A program made the translations under genes and the position numbers. Below the pieces are notes generated by a model. The model searched no databases and was not told where the DNA came from. It worked only from the letters and a program-made list of their open reading frames with translations. Shown here in pieces: positions 38,886-50,082 of a DNA stretch of 64,000 nt. The DNA is from Dipetalonema caudispina. Taxonomy: Eukaryota > Nematoda > Chromadorea > Rhabditida > Onchocercidae. The DNA lies in NCBI GenBank assembly GCA_013365325.1, contig JABVXV010000085.1, forward strand, positions 1-64,000, read 5' to 3'. Every line of letters begins with the position of its first letter. Positions within the stretch are counted from its first letter, which is position 1.

Positions 38886-39453
38886 CCAAAGAGAAAATTA
38901 GACCGTTAATTGATCAATTCGATCTCTTTAATTATATCACTTTTTCAAGATCCGTTAACGGATCCTTACCTTTCCACAAACGTATATACTTTTGAGATGA
39001 TGAATAAACCTACCTGTTACGATGACAACTATTCATTCCTCAACAACTGCTAGCTTTTAAGCTTCATTTTCTTTTCTAAAATTTTCAAACTTTTCACTTT
39101 ACAATTTTTTAATTCATTTTCCATTCTTTTAAATAGACAAAAATTGTTGTATATTTTACAATTATTACAGTTAATACTAATCTTACTACATCATTATAAT
39201 TACTACTATCATTATTATCATCATTATTGTCATTATCGTTGCTATCACTTTTTATTACTTTTCAAAACATTCATCACTTATCATTTCCATTTAATATTTC
39301 TAATATTACAATTAATTACTACATCATTATAACTATCACTGTTATTATTATCGTTATCATTGAAAAAAATGTGAAAGGTATGTAGTAAGGTATGATAAGA
39401 TTAAAGATAAAAATTTTAGGGAAAAAGAATAAAATGGGAAAGAATATTTCATC

Positions 39454-39759
39454 TTGCTGATGCAAACAATTAAAATGAACAGGCTAATGGGGTCAGGTCA
39501 TCATCCTCTGGAAAAATTATGGCAGAAAGTACAGCATCAATATGCAAATTATGAATTTCAGAAGTTATTGCTAGGGTCAAGGAATCTAAGGTCAGTTGGT
39601 CATACAACATCATACCCTTTTTTCAGTGTATGCCCATTGATTTATACATCTTCCCGCTCTCCCACTTTTCTTCCAGTAACAGATCAAGCAACGCGACATA
39701 GCGGTCACTCTTATTTAGAAATCATAGGACTATCAAATTCAACTTCATTGCGGCTTGAG
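39454..39759 (+). CDS. Probable first coding exon of an unresolved gene (or alternative 5' exon of the Y-box gene)
   Basis: The frame starts at 39454 (a second ATG at 39475), has mixed, coding-like composition, and ends at a GAG|GTAAAT donor in phase 0. The product includes HHPLEKLWQKVQHQYANYEF and a Ser/Pro/Thr-rich middle, and matches no family I know. Two downstream acceptors are in phase: near 43662 (CATAG, giving RTTNQKFLN then stop) and 45207, the first exon of the Y-box gene. Neither can be proved here. Confidence 0.4.
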
Positions 39760-40818
39760 GTAAATTTTTAATGTTCCTAATTACTTTCGCATATTATTTA
39801 TCGTATCCGGAATGTACAAAAATTTTCTGAAAATTTTAAAATATCAAATTGTGTAAAAAAGAATGCTTTTAGATTGTTCAATTTAATTATTTTTCTCATC
39901 TTTTTTTTTTTTTTTTTAAATCTGAGTACTTTTGCTCCTTTTTTTTTTCCTTTTTTTTATTTCATGTTTTAGTATTACAGAAAGAAAGGAATGAAAAAAA
40001 AAAGTAGGAAGATAGGATTACAACCAGAAGAAAGAAACATTTTTGAATATTTTAAGATAAGTGTAATTTTACATTAGGAATTAAAAGCACTAGCTAAAAG
40101 TTCTATGCATCTTTATTCGAAAAAAATCTTTCAATTTTCATTTCAAATATATGTAAGGTTTTTGGAGAATTCCAGTTTTCCGGAATTTCTAAACAGTTAT
40201 CGATATGAAGAAAGAGGAATGTAGGGAATAAGAGGGAGAAAAAGATTATTTGGAATGAGAGGATTGTTGTAAATAGAAAAAAAGAAATGAAAATTTTGCT
40301 ACAGCATTTTGCACTTATTTTCATTTTCCAATATTTCTGAAAATATTCTATTCATTTCCATTCCATTCCTGAATTGATTATAGTATTCATTTATTCCATT
40401 TTACTTTATTAATTTTATTTTGGTTTTTTTGAAATTTTGTAGTGCAATTAAGTAAATGTTTGCTTTTTTTGTTTGCATATTTTATTAGCCGAAGAAATTA
40501 CATTTTAACAAAAAAAAAAAAAAAAAAGGAAATCCTCTTTTCCGATTTGAAATTTATACCGGAATAATTGATATCATCTAATCAATAAGTTGTATATTCG
40601 TTATCATTTCTAACAGATAATATCGGAAAGTTAACAAACCGAAAAATGAATGAACAAGCAGCATTTGCTAATTAATCCGTGTAAAAATGTTATTTCATTT
40701 TATTTCTTGAAATCATTTAAATTCAATTCTATTTCACTTTTTCGTTTCATCCAATCACACTCTAACAAATTTGCAGTAGAAGAAAAGTAATAGTAAGGAG
40801 AATGAAGAAACCTTTAAG

Positions 40819-40831
40819 TCCTCTCTCTCTC

Positions 40832-40866
<35 letters not shown>
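40819..40866. repeat. (CT)n microsatellite
   Basis: CT dinucleotides with one CCCCC interruption near 40831-40835. Similar CT arrays recur at about 41494-41559 and 42972-42991. Confidence 0.9.
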
Positions 40867-40869
<3 letters not shown>

Positions 40870-40955
40870 AGTGCCTACTAGTCATATCGAATTTTCTTTA
40901 GTTAAATTTTTAGAGCTTTTTTTTTTATGTGAATGTATCTAAAAATGGTGAAAAT

Positions 40956-41179
40956 ATGAAAGGCCTTGTTTACTAATGGTACCATGGAAGGCCTTGTTTA
41001 CTAATGGTACCATAAAGGACCTCATTTACTAATGGTACCATGAAAGACCTCATTTACTAATGGTACCATAAAGGACCTCATTTACTAATGGTACTATGAA
41101 AGGCCTTATTTACTAATGGTACCATAAAGGACCTCATTTACTAATGGTACCATGAAAGACCTCATTTACTAACAATACC
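40956..41179. repeat. 28-bp minisatellite, eight units
   Basis: Unit starts at 40956, 40984, 41012, 41040, 41068, 41096, 41124 and 41152, exactly 28 bp apart. Each unit is AT(G/A)-AAGG/AGACCT-(T/C)-(A/G)TTTACTAATGGTACC-like and contains the palindrome GGTACC. From the third unit on, ATA-starting and ATG-starting units alternate, a 56-bp higher-order period. The last unit is degraded (AACAATACC). Confidence 0.95.
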
Positions 41180-41370
41180 ACTTACTCATTTATGTTATTA
41201 TTACATTCAAAACTATAATAATTCTCATCAATAAATAATACGATAGTTTTTCTATCCTTTCATTACAAAATTTAACACTGCAAAAATGATGGGAAGAAAT
41301 ATTTTAAGATTTAAAGAGAAAAAAAAAAAAAAATTGAAACAAAAAATGAAATATTCAAAACTTTACAGGA

Positions 41371-41379
41371 AAAAAAAAA

Positions 41380-41436
<57 letters not shown>

Positions 41437-41560
41437 AGAAAATGGAGCAGGAAAACATTTATCAAATTATGCAAACCCACTTGACACCTATCCTTTCTCT
41501 CTCTCTCTCTTCCCTCTCTCTCTCTCTCTCTCTTCCCTCTCTCTCTCTCTCTCTCTCTTC
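41371..41560. repeat. Long A-run followed by CT arrays
   Basis: A long A-run (about 41382-41434) is followed by two CT arrays. The 170-codon frame across them is low-complexity Lys, Ser and Leu sequence, not a gene. Confidence 0.85.
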
Positions 41561-42354
41561 ATCCTTTTTTATTCCATTCATTTTATTTTACATAACTTGC
41601 TCTCAATTTCTTTTCCTCACTTTTTTTTTCAGACAACTTTTCTACTCTTTTCTCTTATACTTTCATTCATTTTTCATTTTTCCTTCTTCTTCTTTCTCTT
41701 TTCAGTTTAGTTATGATGATGATGATTATAATTATGATGATGATGATGATGATAATAATTATGATTATAACTATACTATATTTAATAATTCGTTTTGAAA
41801 ATTTTGCTAACAAAATTCAATCATTTTCAAAATTTTTTAATTTAAAAATTTTTTTTTCCTTTATTTTGAAAATAATTTCAATGATTTATATATTATATTT
41901 ACATTTATCATATAACAATAATACAAATGCTATATAATTTTTAATGATAATATTTAAATGATGAAATATTTTGAAGAATTTTTTTTTTTTTTTTTTTAAA
42001 ATTAATGATTGTGATCATTTTTTTAGTGGAGAAGAATTATTTCTTTATACATACATAATATCTTTTTTTTTTTTTCTCTCATTTTCTTTAACTTTTTTTT
42101 TCTTTTCTTTATATTAGCTATTTAAAAGTTAACCAATCCTTCATCTCTTTTGTAAAGATTGGAAGAAAGAAAGAAAGAAAGAGGCAAAAAGAAAAATACC
42201 TCAAAAAGATTTTTTTTTTTTTATTTTTAAGCCAACTCATAGATCATTCATACTTCACCAATCACATCCATCTTTTCCCATTATATACCACATCATTTTA
42301 AACGGAACATTTTCACTAAACTTCTCCTTCTTTTTTTTCTTATTTCATTTCACA

Positions 42355-42372
42355 TACATACATACACATACA

Positions 42373-42404
<32 letters not shown>

Positions 42405-42408
42405 CATA
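42355..42408. repeat. (CATA)n microsatellite
   Basis: About 13 CATA/TACA units with one or two interruptions, directly upstream of the hairpin cluster at 42414. Confidence 0.9.
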
Positions 42409-42413
42409 CCTAT

Positions 42414-42547
42414 AGGTTATCCAATCTTCAATCAATTGTAAAGATGAAGATGAGAGGTCATGCAATCAATCAATCAATCAAGGAGTTTCCTCTTTAAGGA
42501 GGTCATCTTCAGCAGATAACCTCTTTAAAATGGTTGCTAACCATTTT
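42414..42547. other. Nested inverted repeats: candidate structured element
   Basis: AGGTTATC (42414-42421) pairs perfectly with GATAACCT (42515-42522). Inside it, TGAAGATGA (42445-42453) pairs perfectly with TCATCTTCA (42503-42511), in the correct nested order. Immediately after comes AAAATGGTT-GCT-AACCATTTT (42527-42547), a 9-bp perfect stem with a 3-base loop. A similar word pair (CCAATC...GATTGG) lies about 300 bp upstream at 42136-42161. It could be a structured RNA, a cruciform, or part of a non-autonomous element; the strand is unknown. Confidence 0.5.
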
Positions 42548-45206
42548 ATTTATGCATATATTTCTTTATTATATATGGTATGGAAATGAACATTTTTTTT
42601 ATTTATGTTGTTGTTAATTGATAGGCGTGGTTGGAATAAATAAACTGATCATTGTTTTTCATCGATCAATGATTACAATTTGATCATATCATATTATCAT
42701 TTGGGATCGAAATAAAGCTCAATTTTTAAAGTAAAATTTAATGATTTTTAGTGATAAATAGTTTTATGCCGCTATATTATTGGAATATTTGAGAGTAATA
42801 ATGGGATTGAATTTAAATAGACAGATATCTCTTTAACTATACCTAATAGTAGTACTTGGGGTAGGATTTAAATTTTAAGCGAAATTAAATAATTTGTAGA
42901 ATGGAAAACTTTGGCAGGATATTAAAAGCGCTGCTTAATTCTTTCAAAGGAAGCCAAGTAGGTGCACTTCCACTCTCTCTCTCTCTCTCTCTTCTTTCTT
43001 GTTGTGATTAATCTGATATTTTGATATTTTGAGTTAAATTTTAATTTACAAAACAAGAAATTAGATTTTTAAAAATTGAATGTGAAAACTTCAAAATTAC
43101 GCATTCCTTGTATTGCTAATTTAAAATATCAGAAATAAATAATTCCCAATCATTATTTAATTATGCAATTAATTCCTCATCTATGATATTAATATAAAAG
43201 AAAGAGAAAAAATATTTTGTAATCTTATTTTAAATTTTTCAAAAAGTTTTGTCCTCAGAAGAAAAGAATTCTTTCTTTGATTTATTTAAAACTTGTAAAA
43301 ATGGTTGCTAATTCTGAAGAAGAGTTAGGAAGTTCTGAATCACCAACTGTTCTATTAAATGTTACAATGTCTTGGAAAATTTTCTTTTTATGCTTTTTTA
43401 TATATGCTTTCTAAAATTAGCATTTCTTAGAAAACAAAAATATTTGTGAAAAATTGAAATTAGTGTTTGAAAAATTCAAACCAAAATAGTCTTATGCTAG
43501 AAAAGGAAATGTAATTTTTTTTTTTCTTTTGATTCAGTAAATTCATTAAAGTTTCGATTAACTATTTTTGAATTTTTCTACTCGTTTTGAAATTTAAATG
43601 ACTTAATATATGTATAGAATATTACCTATAATTTTGTCGTTTCTTTTTTTTTTTTTTCATAGCGGACAACCAACCAAAAATTTCTTAATTAATCGTGACA
43701 AAAGACTTTAAAATTAACGAGGAAAATTCTTTATGCTTAAAGATTAGATGAGATTTTTAACTGAACGACTATTTTACTGCAATTCACAAATATCTCTTTT
43801 AATACTTTTAATCTGTTATTCATTTCCGATTAAGTGAAATTATCTCATCGGTAAATATCACCCGCAAATTATGAGCTTAATCTTAGCTTAGTTTCATTTA
43901 GTCGTCATTTTGGTATTAAAAATGTTTGTAATTAGTTTGAATTATGACTTCGAAAGGAATTACAAAAATTTATTTGCTCTATTTATTTAGGCTATACATT
44001 TCGCATCAGAAATATCAGTTGTGATGATAATCGATTTATTAATTAATTTAATAATGATGTAATGAAATACAATTAATAAGTCATTCTTGCATTTCGTAAG
44101 ATTAACAGGATCAGATGGAATGAGAATGTATTGATTGAATGATTAATGATAACAATGAATGACATTGACATTTAATGATGAGATGATCAAATGATCAATT
44201 TTGGCATGTCAGTCATTTCAATTATCAATGATCAGATCAGATCAGATCTATAGAAAGAAGCAACAATTGTTCATCTAATATAGGAATTGAGGTTAATAAA
44301 TGATAACAGATAAATGAAAAAAAAAAATAGGATAAAATAGTTTGAGATTATAATATTAAAGATGCAAAATGATAAAAGATAAGATTGTGATATTAATTTA
44401 GGAAAGTGAAGATAATAAGTGATAAATTATCATTCCATTGCATTATAACATTTGTTATTTTTGAATAGTAATTTGAAAAAAATTTTTTAATTTAAATTGA
44501 AATGGCCGAAGCCATGAAATACCACACGGGCTGCTTTTTTCGGTTTTTTTTTTTTTTTTTTTTTTTTTTTGATTGGTTGGTTGGTTTAGATATGAAATCG
44601 ATTGAAAAGGGAGGAAGGTTAGGGAAGAGGGATGAATGAATGAAAGGAAAGGGAGAAGAGAAGAAAAAGAAAGAGGAAGAGGAAGAGTTGGAGGAAGAAT
44701 TAAAGAAGCTATGAATGATTGTGTGATTTTTGGTCAAATAGGCTTATTCAATTGCTAATATGTAATCAATTTGTGGGATCTTTTTTTTTTGTTTATTAAT
44801 ATATTTCATTTGTTGTTGTTCAATGATTTAATTTAATTTATTATTTCTTTGATCAAATATAATAATTGTTTAGACTTATTTATGAAATCTTACTGTCATT
44901 GTTGTTTTTTTTGTCTTATTTACTTAGCTGATCAGTTTTTTTTTTTTTTTTTCAGTAAATAAATTAAATAGATAAAATTTTTGAAGTGTTTTAAAGAGAT
45001 ATTGAAAGAAATAATTGTACCTATCGTAGTTTAGTCGAAAATTGAATTGTTTAATTGTTAGAAATTTCTGTTTTTAGGATAACGAAATGGAAATTGTATT
45101 TTGTCATATTTGTAGATCGAAAATGAGAAAGAAAGGAGAATTTTAATGATGTCTTTTAGATAAATCTCAAGAAAAAAAAAAAAAAAAATTAATTTAAATT
45201 CTTCAG
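42548..45206. other. No confident gene; upstream of the Y-box gene
   Basis: Contains a short plus-strand frame at about 43301-43413 (MVANSEEELGSSESPTVLLN), poly-T runs (about 44544-44570), and an almost pure purine tract at about 44600-44712. None joins to the Y-box exons with strong splice sites. Confidence 0.4.
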
Positions 45207-47042
45207 CCGCTTAAACAAGAAGATCTGGTGCAACAACCACCGCAAGCCGTACCATCTGAAATGGCTGAAACCAACAACGTAAGATTTTTTTGAAAATTTT
45301 GAAGAAATGGTTTTTTTATTCGTTCTGTTCTACTTAGAGTTTAATTCATGATGTAATAATTCACATATTTTCAAGTAAGCTTACGAAACGTAATTATTTT
45401 GCAGAAGCCGGAGGGCCATTACGAGCAGCCAAAGATTGAAACGCCCTTGAATGACGAAAACCACATTGACGGCAAGAAAATCGTTGCGCGTCACATACAG
45501 GGCACCGTTAAGTGGTAAGCTTATCTTTTTGAATGCTAACATTTAAAATTAATATAGGCTGTAGCATCGTTGTTAAGTAAAACAGTATTATTGCGATATC
45601 TTTTATTACATTTCATGTTTATATCATTGATGTAGAACTTCTTGGCCTGTGTCTAAACTGCATTGCTCTTATTGTGTCTGATGGGTAAAGTAATATGAGT
45701 TGATAAGATATCAGGTATGAATTTCTACAGTAATAATCATATCATCTTAAAAAATTGGACGGATCGATTGTGATAGGTAATAGGCAATAGTAATGATCAG
45801 TGCGATATCATATTATTGGTTGATGAGCTTTCATTCTTCTCAGAATATAACTCTGTGAATGATATTTGGAGAGTACTCTTACTTCCCATCTTATTTTCTA
45901 TTACTGCATTTATATGTATATGAAACTTTTTTTAAGGTTCAACGTCAAGAACGGCTATGGGTTCATAAACCGCGCTGATACAGGCGATGACATCTTCGTT
46001 CATCAAACGGCTGTCACAAAGAACAACCCAAATAAGTATTTGAGATCACTAGGCGATGGTGAAAAAGTCAGTTTTCTTATTTTCTTAATCTCTTGAATCA
46101 CGAATGGCTAGGATTTTCCTTAGGAGTGAATTATCGTTCTAAGTGGTGATTTGATTAATTTTTATTTCAGATGAAAAGATCCACGTAATTAAAATTGATA
46201 ACAGTATACGGTAATGAAACTAGTTAGAGTAAATGTTTCCCTTGTCTTTAGGTGGAATTCGATGTCGTAGAAGGACAAAAAGGCCCAGAAGCAGCAAATG
46301 TCACCGGTCCGAATGGTGGTAACGTAGAGGGCTCGAGATATGCAGCTGATAAAAGCGATATGCGGGGAAGAGGACGAGCTTATCGTCGACGTTTCTATTA
46401 TGGTGCTTACCGTCCGGGCAGAGGTGGAGCGAGACGTGCAAACTCTGAAGGTGATAGAGCTGATGGTGAAAGTGGCGATAATGACGAAGTGAGGAATTCT
46501 CATTAGATGTTCATTTTATGTTGTGCCTGCAGAAGAAAGCTGTAAAATATGATGAACATGTGATTTTGATTTAATGAATTGGAAATAGGTGCGTTTTTTA
46601 TTTATGATCGAAAGGTGTTTTCAGGGCGGAAGACGCGGACGTGGGGGGTTTCGTGGCCGTGGGCGTGGCCGCAGCCGTGGCCGAGGACGTGGTCGTGGTG
46701 GACAGCGTCGCCGTGCATCGGAAGGTGACCATCAGGAAGCCACAGCAGAGGACCAATTAAGTGGTGAAAATGTTTCGCGGAAAACTTCTGGACGCGGGCG
46801 TGGTCGTGGGGGTACGAATTTATTTATTTCGTTTTTTTGTTGAAATTAGTGGTTGGTAGAAAAATCTTGGAGGAGATGATTTAATACCATCGGACGTGTA
46901 AATTCCAGGCAGGGGTCGTCGAGGGGCCCGTAATGTTGATGCCATGAATGGTGAAGCGGATAACAATATTCACGTGACTTCTGACGGCGAAAGCAAAGAG
47001 AATGAACGTCCAATTGCAGATATAAAGCCGTCTGAACAATAA
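45207..47042 (+). CDS. Y-box (cold-shock domain) RNA-binding protein with RGG tail
   Basis: Y-box proteins package mRNA in the cytoplasm and regulate translation and stability; nematode members are the CEY proteins. Exons: 45207-45278, 45405-45514, 45937-46066, 46252-46488, 46625-46811, 46909-47042, phases closed. With the ATG at 45261 the protein is 271 aa. The frame is already open and coding-like from 45207 ([18 protein letters not shown]), so a further 5' exon is likely. The cold-shock domain (about 37-106) has [15 protein letters not shown] (RNP1) and DIFVHQTAV (RNP2), then [14 protein letters not shown] and the conserved [26 protein letters not shown] follows. The C-terminus is dominated by [12 protein letters not shown] repeats (about 166-228), then an acidic end. 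A donor shortly after the TAA (47057) and a TTTTTCAG acceptor (47267) suggest a 3' UTR intron. GC content is far above its surroundings. The gene is CEY-like, but the specific paralogue cannot be assigned. Confidence 0.93.
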
Positions 47043-48888
47043 GTTACTCTGACTCAGGTATATGGATTCGAATGCTCTTTAAAATATCCGTAGAATACAT
47101 TGACACGGTTGTTATATTGATACTCGTTAGTCATCTTTCATTGATGTTTTTTCATCAATGTTTTATTCGGTAGGAAGATTTTTCCTGGACATGGACATGT
47201 TAGGCTTGAGAAGGCTGCATTAAAACATCGAATGATCATTTTATCTTTAAATAATTTATTTTTCAGCCGAAAATTGAACCTATTGTGCTTTCCCCAGTCA
47301 TCAATTTGTCATGAAGCTCGGCCCTGTTAACTGAATTATTGACATCTGCTCCATTCACTGTTTTGAAGTTATCCCTTTGAGTCAATCCTTTTTTCTCATG
47401 TATGCTTCGAGCTGGCGATTAGTGTTCGTTTATTTTGTAAGTATCACATCAGTACCCGGCCACTGTCAATGTTGTTATGGACGGCCTCGCTTGTGTATCA
47501 TTGATGTAGATGCTTGGGAAATTTCACCATTTTTGGCATGTTAAAATTAATTTACTCGGATTCATGTTTTTCAGAATATTCTAGAATGTTTTAGATTTCG
47601 AAATTCGAAGCATCCATTGAGGGTTCTGGTTAAATATTACGAGCTGTATGCTTTCATTCACAATAAGACTTCATGTCATATTGGGATTGAACATACAGTT
47701 CCTTATAAAATGTTAGACCAAACTATCGCAGCCTTTATCATATCCTTTATTTCGTTGGCCCTCTTATTAATTGAAGTCATTCAATGAAGCAGTCTGCCAA
47801 CGTGAAAAATAAGTGAAAGTACTTTATGGGAATACTAAATGCTTCCAGAATTTATTCTGAAAATAAGTGAAACAAAGATTCAGTTCGGGGTAGATTGAAA
47901 TTTTTTTTTGTTATATGTAAAAGTGGTTCGAAGTTTCCTCTGGTTTTTAAACGTAATATTAAGCTTTAATAAGCATTCATAATAACTACATTGTTGTTTC
48001 TTCACTCATGTGATTTACAGTTTTCATTTTTCGGAATTTTGTTTTAGTGGTAATTAGTTCACTTTTGCGTAAACGATGCATGCCTTCCCGTCTTTTGAGG
48101 ATTTGGAAGGTTTCTCTTCCCATTCTTGTCCTTGTTTTTGTTCATCATACATTTGAAGGAAATTATTTCCATCTTCGCCACTCTCAATTTTGTAAACAGG
48201 ACCGTTTTTTTTCAGTAGATTTTTGTCCAAAGATTCATCCTCCATGATGCAAGTTTTGTATACTTGTGTATGGTTATGATGACTGCAGATGTACGGTGTT
48301 TTACAGAAGAATACTTGGAAATTCACCTACAACTTAAATTGTTTGTCTTGTAGAGTTCCATTTAAAATTGTATGGGGAAAGTAAATTGGTTGCTTCTAAG
48401 ATATGCGTTTCTCTTTCTGCATTTCATCAAGAAATGATGCAAAAAAGCTAGGCTCAATTAAAGATGATAAAGATTGAGGAGTGGAAAGGGTAAAATTGAA
48501 GATTGGAAAAAGATGGTAGGGCAAGTATCACGAGAAGATGCAAGAGATGTCTGAAGAGTATGAGAAACTGAATGGGCCGCAGTTGAGTTTCATAGACAGA
48601 AGTTGTCTGTGAGTTAGTTTTAACAGGTAGTGTAATTTTTGAATCACTGTCGAAGATCGAAAGATCAGACCACCATTCATTGTGTCATTATGTTGGAAAC
48701 GCGTTGACCTACGAAGAAATGTAATTATGGACGGTAGTAGTAACAAGTTTTTGTGATGAAACATATTCGGTGTCTTTTGCGAAACCAGTGAAATCGAATC
48801 TGAAGCTTGCGAAAATGAAGGCAGTGAATACATGTACAACATTTATTTCAAAGTGTTTGCTGCGAAATAAAAAATGTAATTTTGAGAT
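47043..48888. other. Y-box 3' UTR and convergent intergenic region
   Basis: Lies between the convergent Y-box (+) and Timeless (-) genes. Composition is less AT-rich than usual, consistent with transcribed UTR. It contains several short open frames on both strands around 48050-48850 that do not join into a gene model. Confidence 0.5.
48054..48245 (-). CDS. Possible small ORF or 3' exon (63 aa), unknown function
   Basis: From the ATG at 48245 the frame reads MEDESLDKNLLKKNGPVYKI and continues with a Lys/Glu/Gln-rich polar stretch to KACIVYAKVN and a stop. A CTGCAG acceptor lies near 48272, in phase 2 with the upstream frame. It sits downstream of the Timeless stop, so it could be a second cistron, an extra exon or a chance ORF. 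No family recognised. Confidence 0.3.
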   Translation of the reverse strand: MEDESLDKNLLKKNGPVYKIESGEDGNNFLQMYDEQKQGQEWEEKPSKSSKDGKACIVYAKVN

Positions 48889-50050
48889 TTATTCAGAGTC
48901 GCTTCCTATTGCTCGCTTTTTGCGTGTTTTTTTTGCGACGATATTATCATCCTCATCGGACAGAGATACGATGCTAGCCATCGATCGTTCCCGTTTTCGA
49001 AGTACGACCTGAATAGAGATAGAGGTAATAATGTTTCAGGGAAGGAAAGTTAAAATGATTTTAGATTTGAATTTTTATTATTAACTCGGCTTCTTCCACA
49101 AACATACGGTATTGTCCAAAACTTGACCGTCTTGAAAGACTACTTCCAATTCAAAATTTGAATTATTTAAGCTGCATCAACCTCATCATCGCTGTTATTT
49201 GTAATGACATTCTCCGTTTTACAAGTCCTAAATAATTCGTCAACCTCCGCACTTCCATTTGATTCAGGAGTTATATCTGAATCGATAATGCCATCAGTGG
49301 ATTTAAGATCTACCTGAAAACCAAATTAGCAAATAAAATGCAAAGCTATCAAAATTCCCAAAAATCTCATTATTGGAGGAATTCCTTATCTATTTTTCCA
49401 CTACGACTCCATAAAAGAAGTTTACCACTTGGCACACGTCATATCAGGAAGAAGCAAACAGACTATAACATGAAGAAAATTTTCAAAAATTTTTTTAGAA
49501 TTTTCAGTTGCTCCTTTAACCACATGTTTGTTTATTTGTAGTACTACAACAATTGAAGTGATAATCAGTGATGATTTCTAGTAACATGATATCAACAGTT
49601 TTTCCGCATGAAAAACGATCAAATTCTTCATGCCCATAATTACAACCAGCTCTTTTGTTGCCATCATTCCCAGCCAGTTATAGCAGGTGGTTACATAATT
49701 ATTAACAAACTGAATAATTTATGAGAGTGTATACAATAATAATGAAGAAACGCAAATAGGCTTACTTCTGGTGAAAGGCATGTGATAGATCTGTTTGTTT
49801 TATTTTGTTCTCTGAAGATAAATAATGATTCTTAGAAACTTGTATTTCAGATCTGATATCAGAAAAGAACCAAAAAAATTGTTGAAGCTCAAAAATTTTT
49901 GTGATAATATATGACACTTACTTTCTTTCTTTACATTCATCGTTACCTTGAGAAGAGTAGCCAAATCCCAGCGTATCTGAACCTGAAATTATGAAATTAA
50001 TCAGACCAAGAGTCACCTAAGTCGTAAAAAAAAGTAAATGTAGGGATCTT

Positions 50051-50082
<32 letters not shown>

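Noticed and set aside
41286..41798. 170-codon plus-strand ORF
   Set aside because: Composed of a poly-A run, CT arrays and ATG/GAT repeats; no domain-like sequence.
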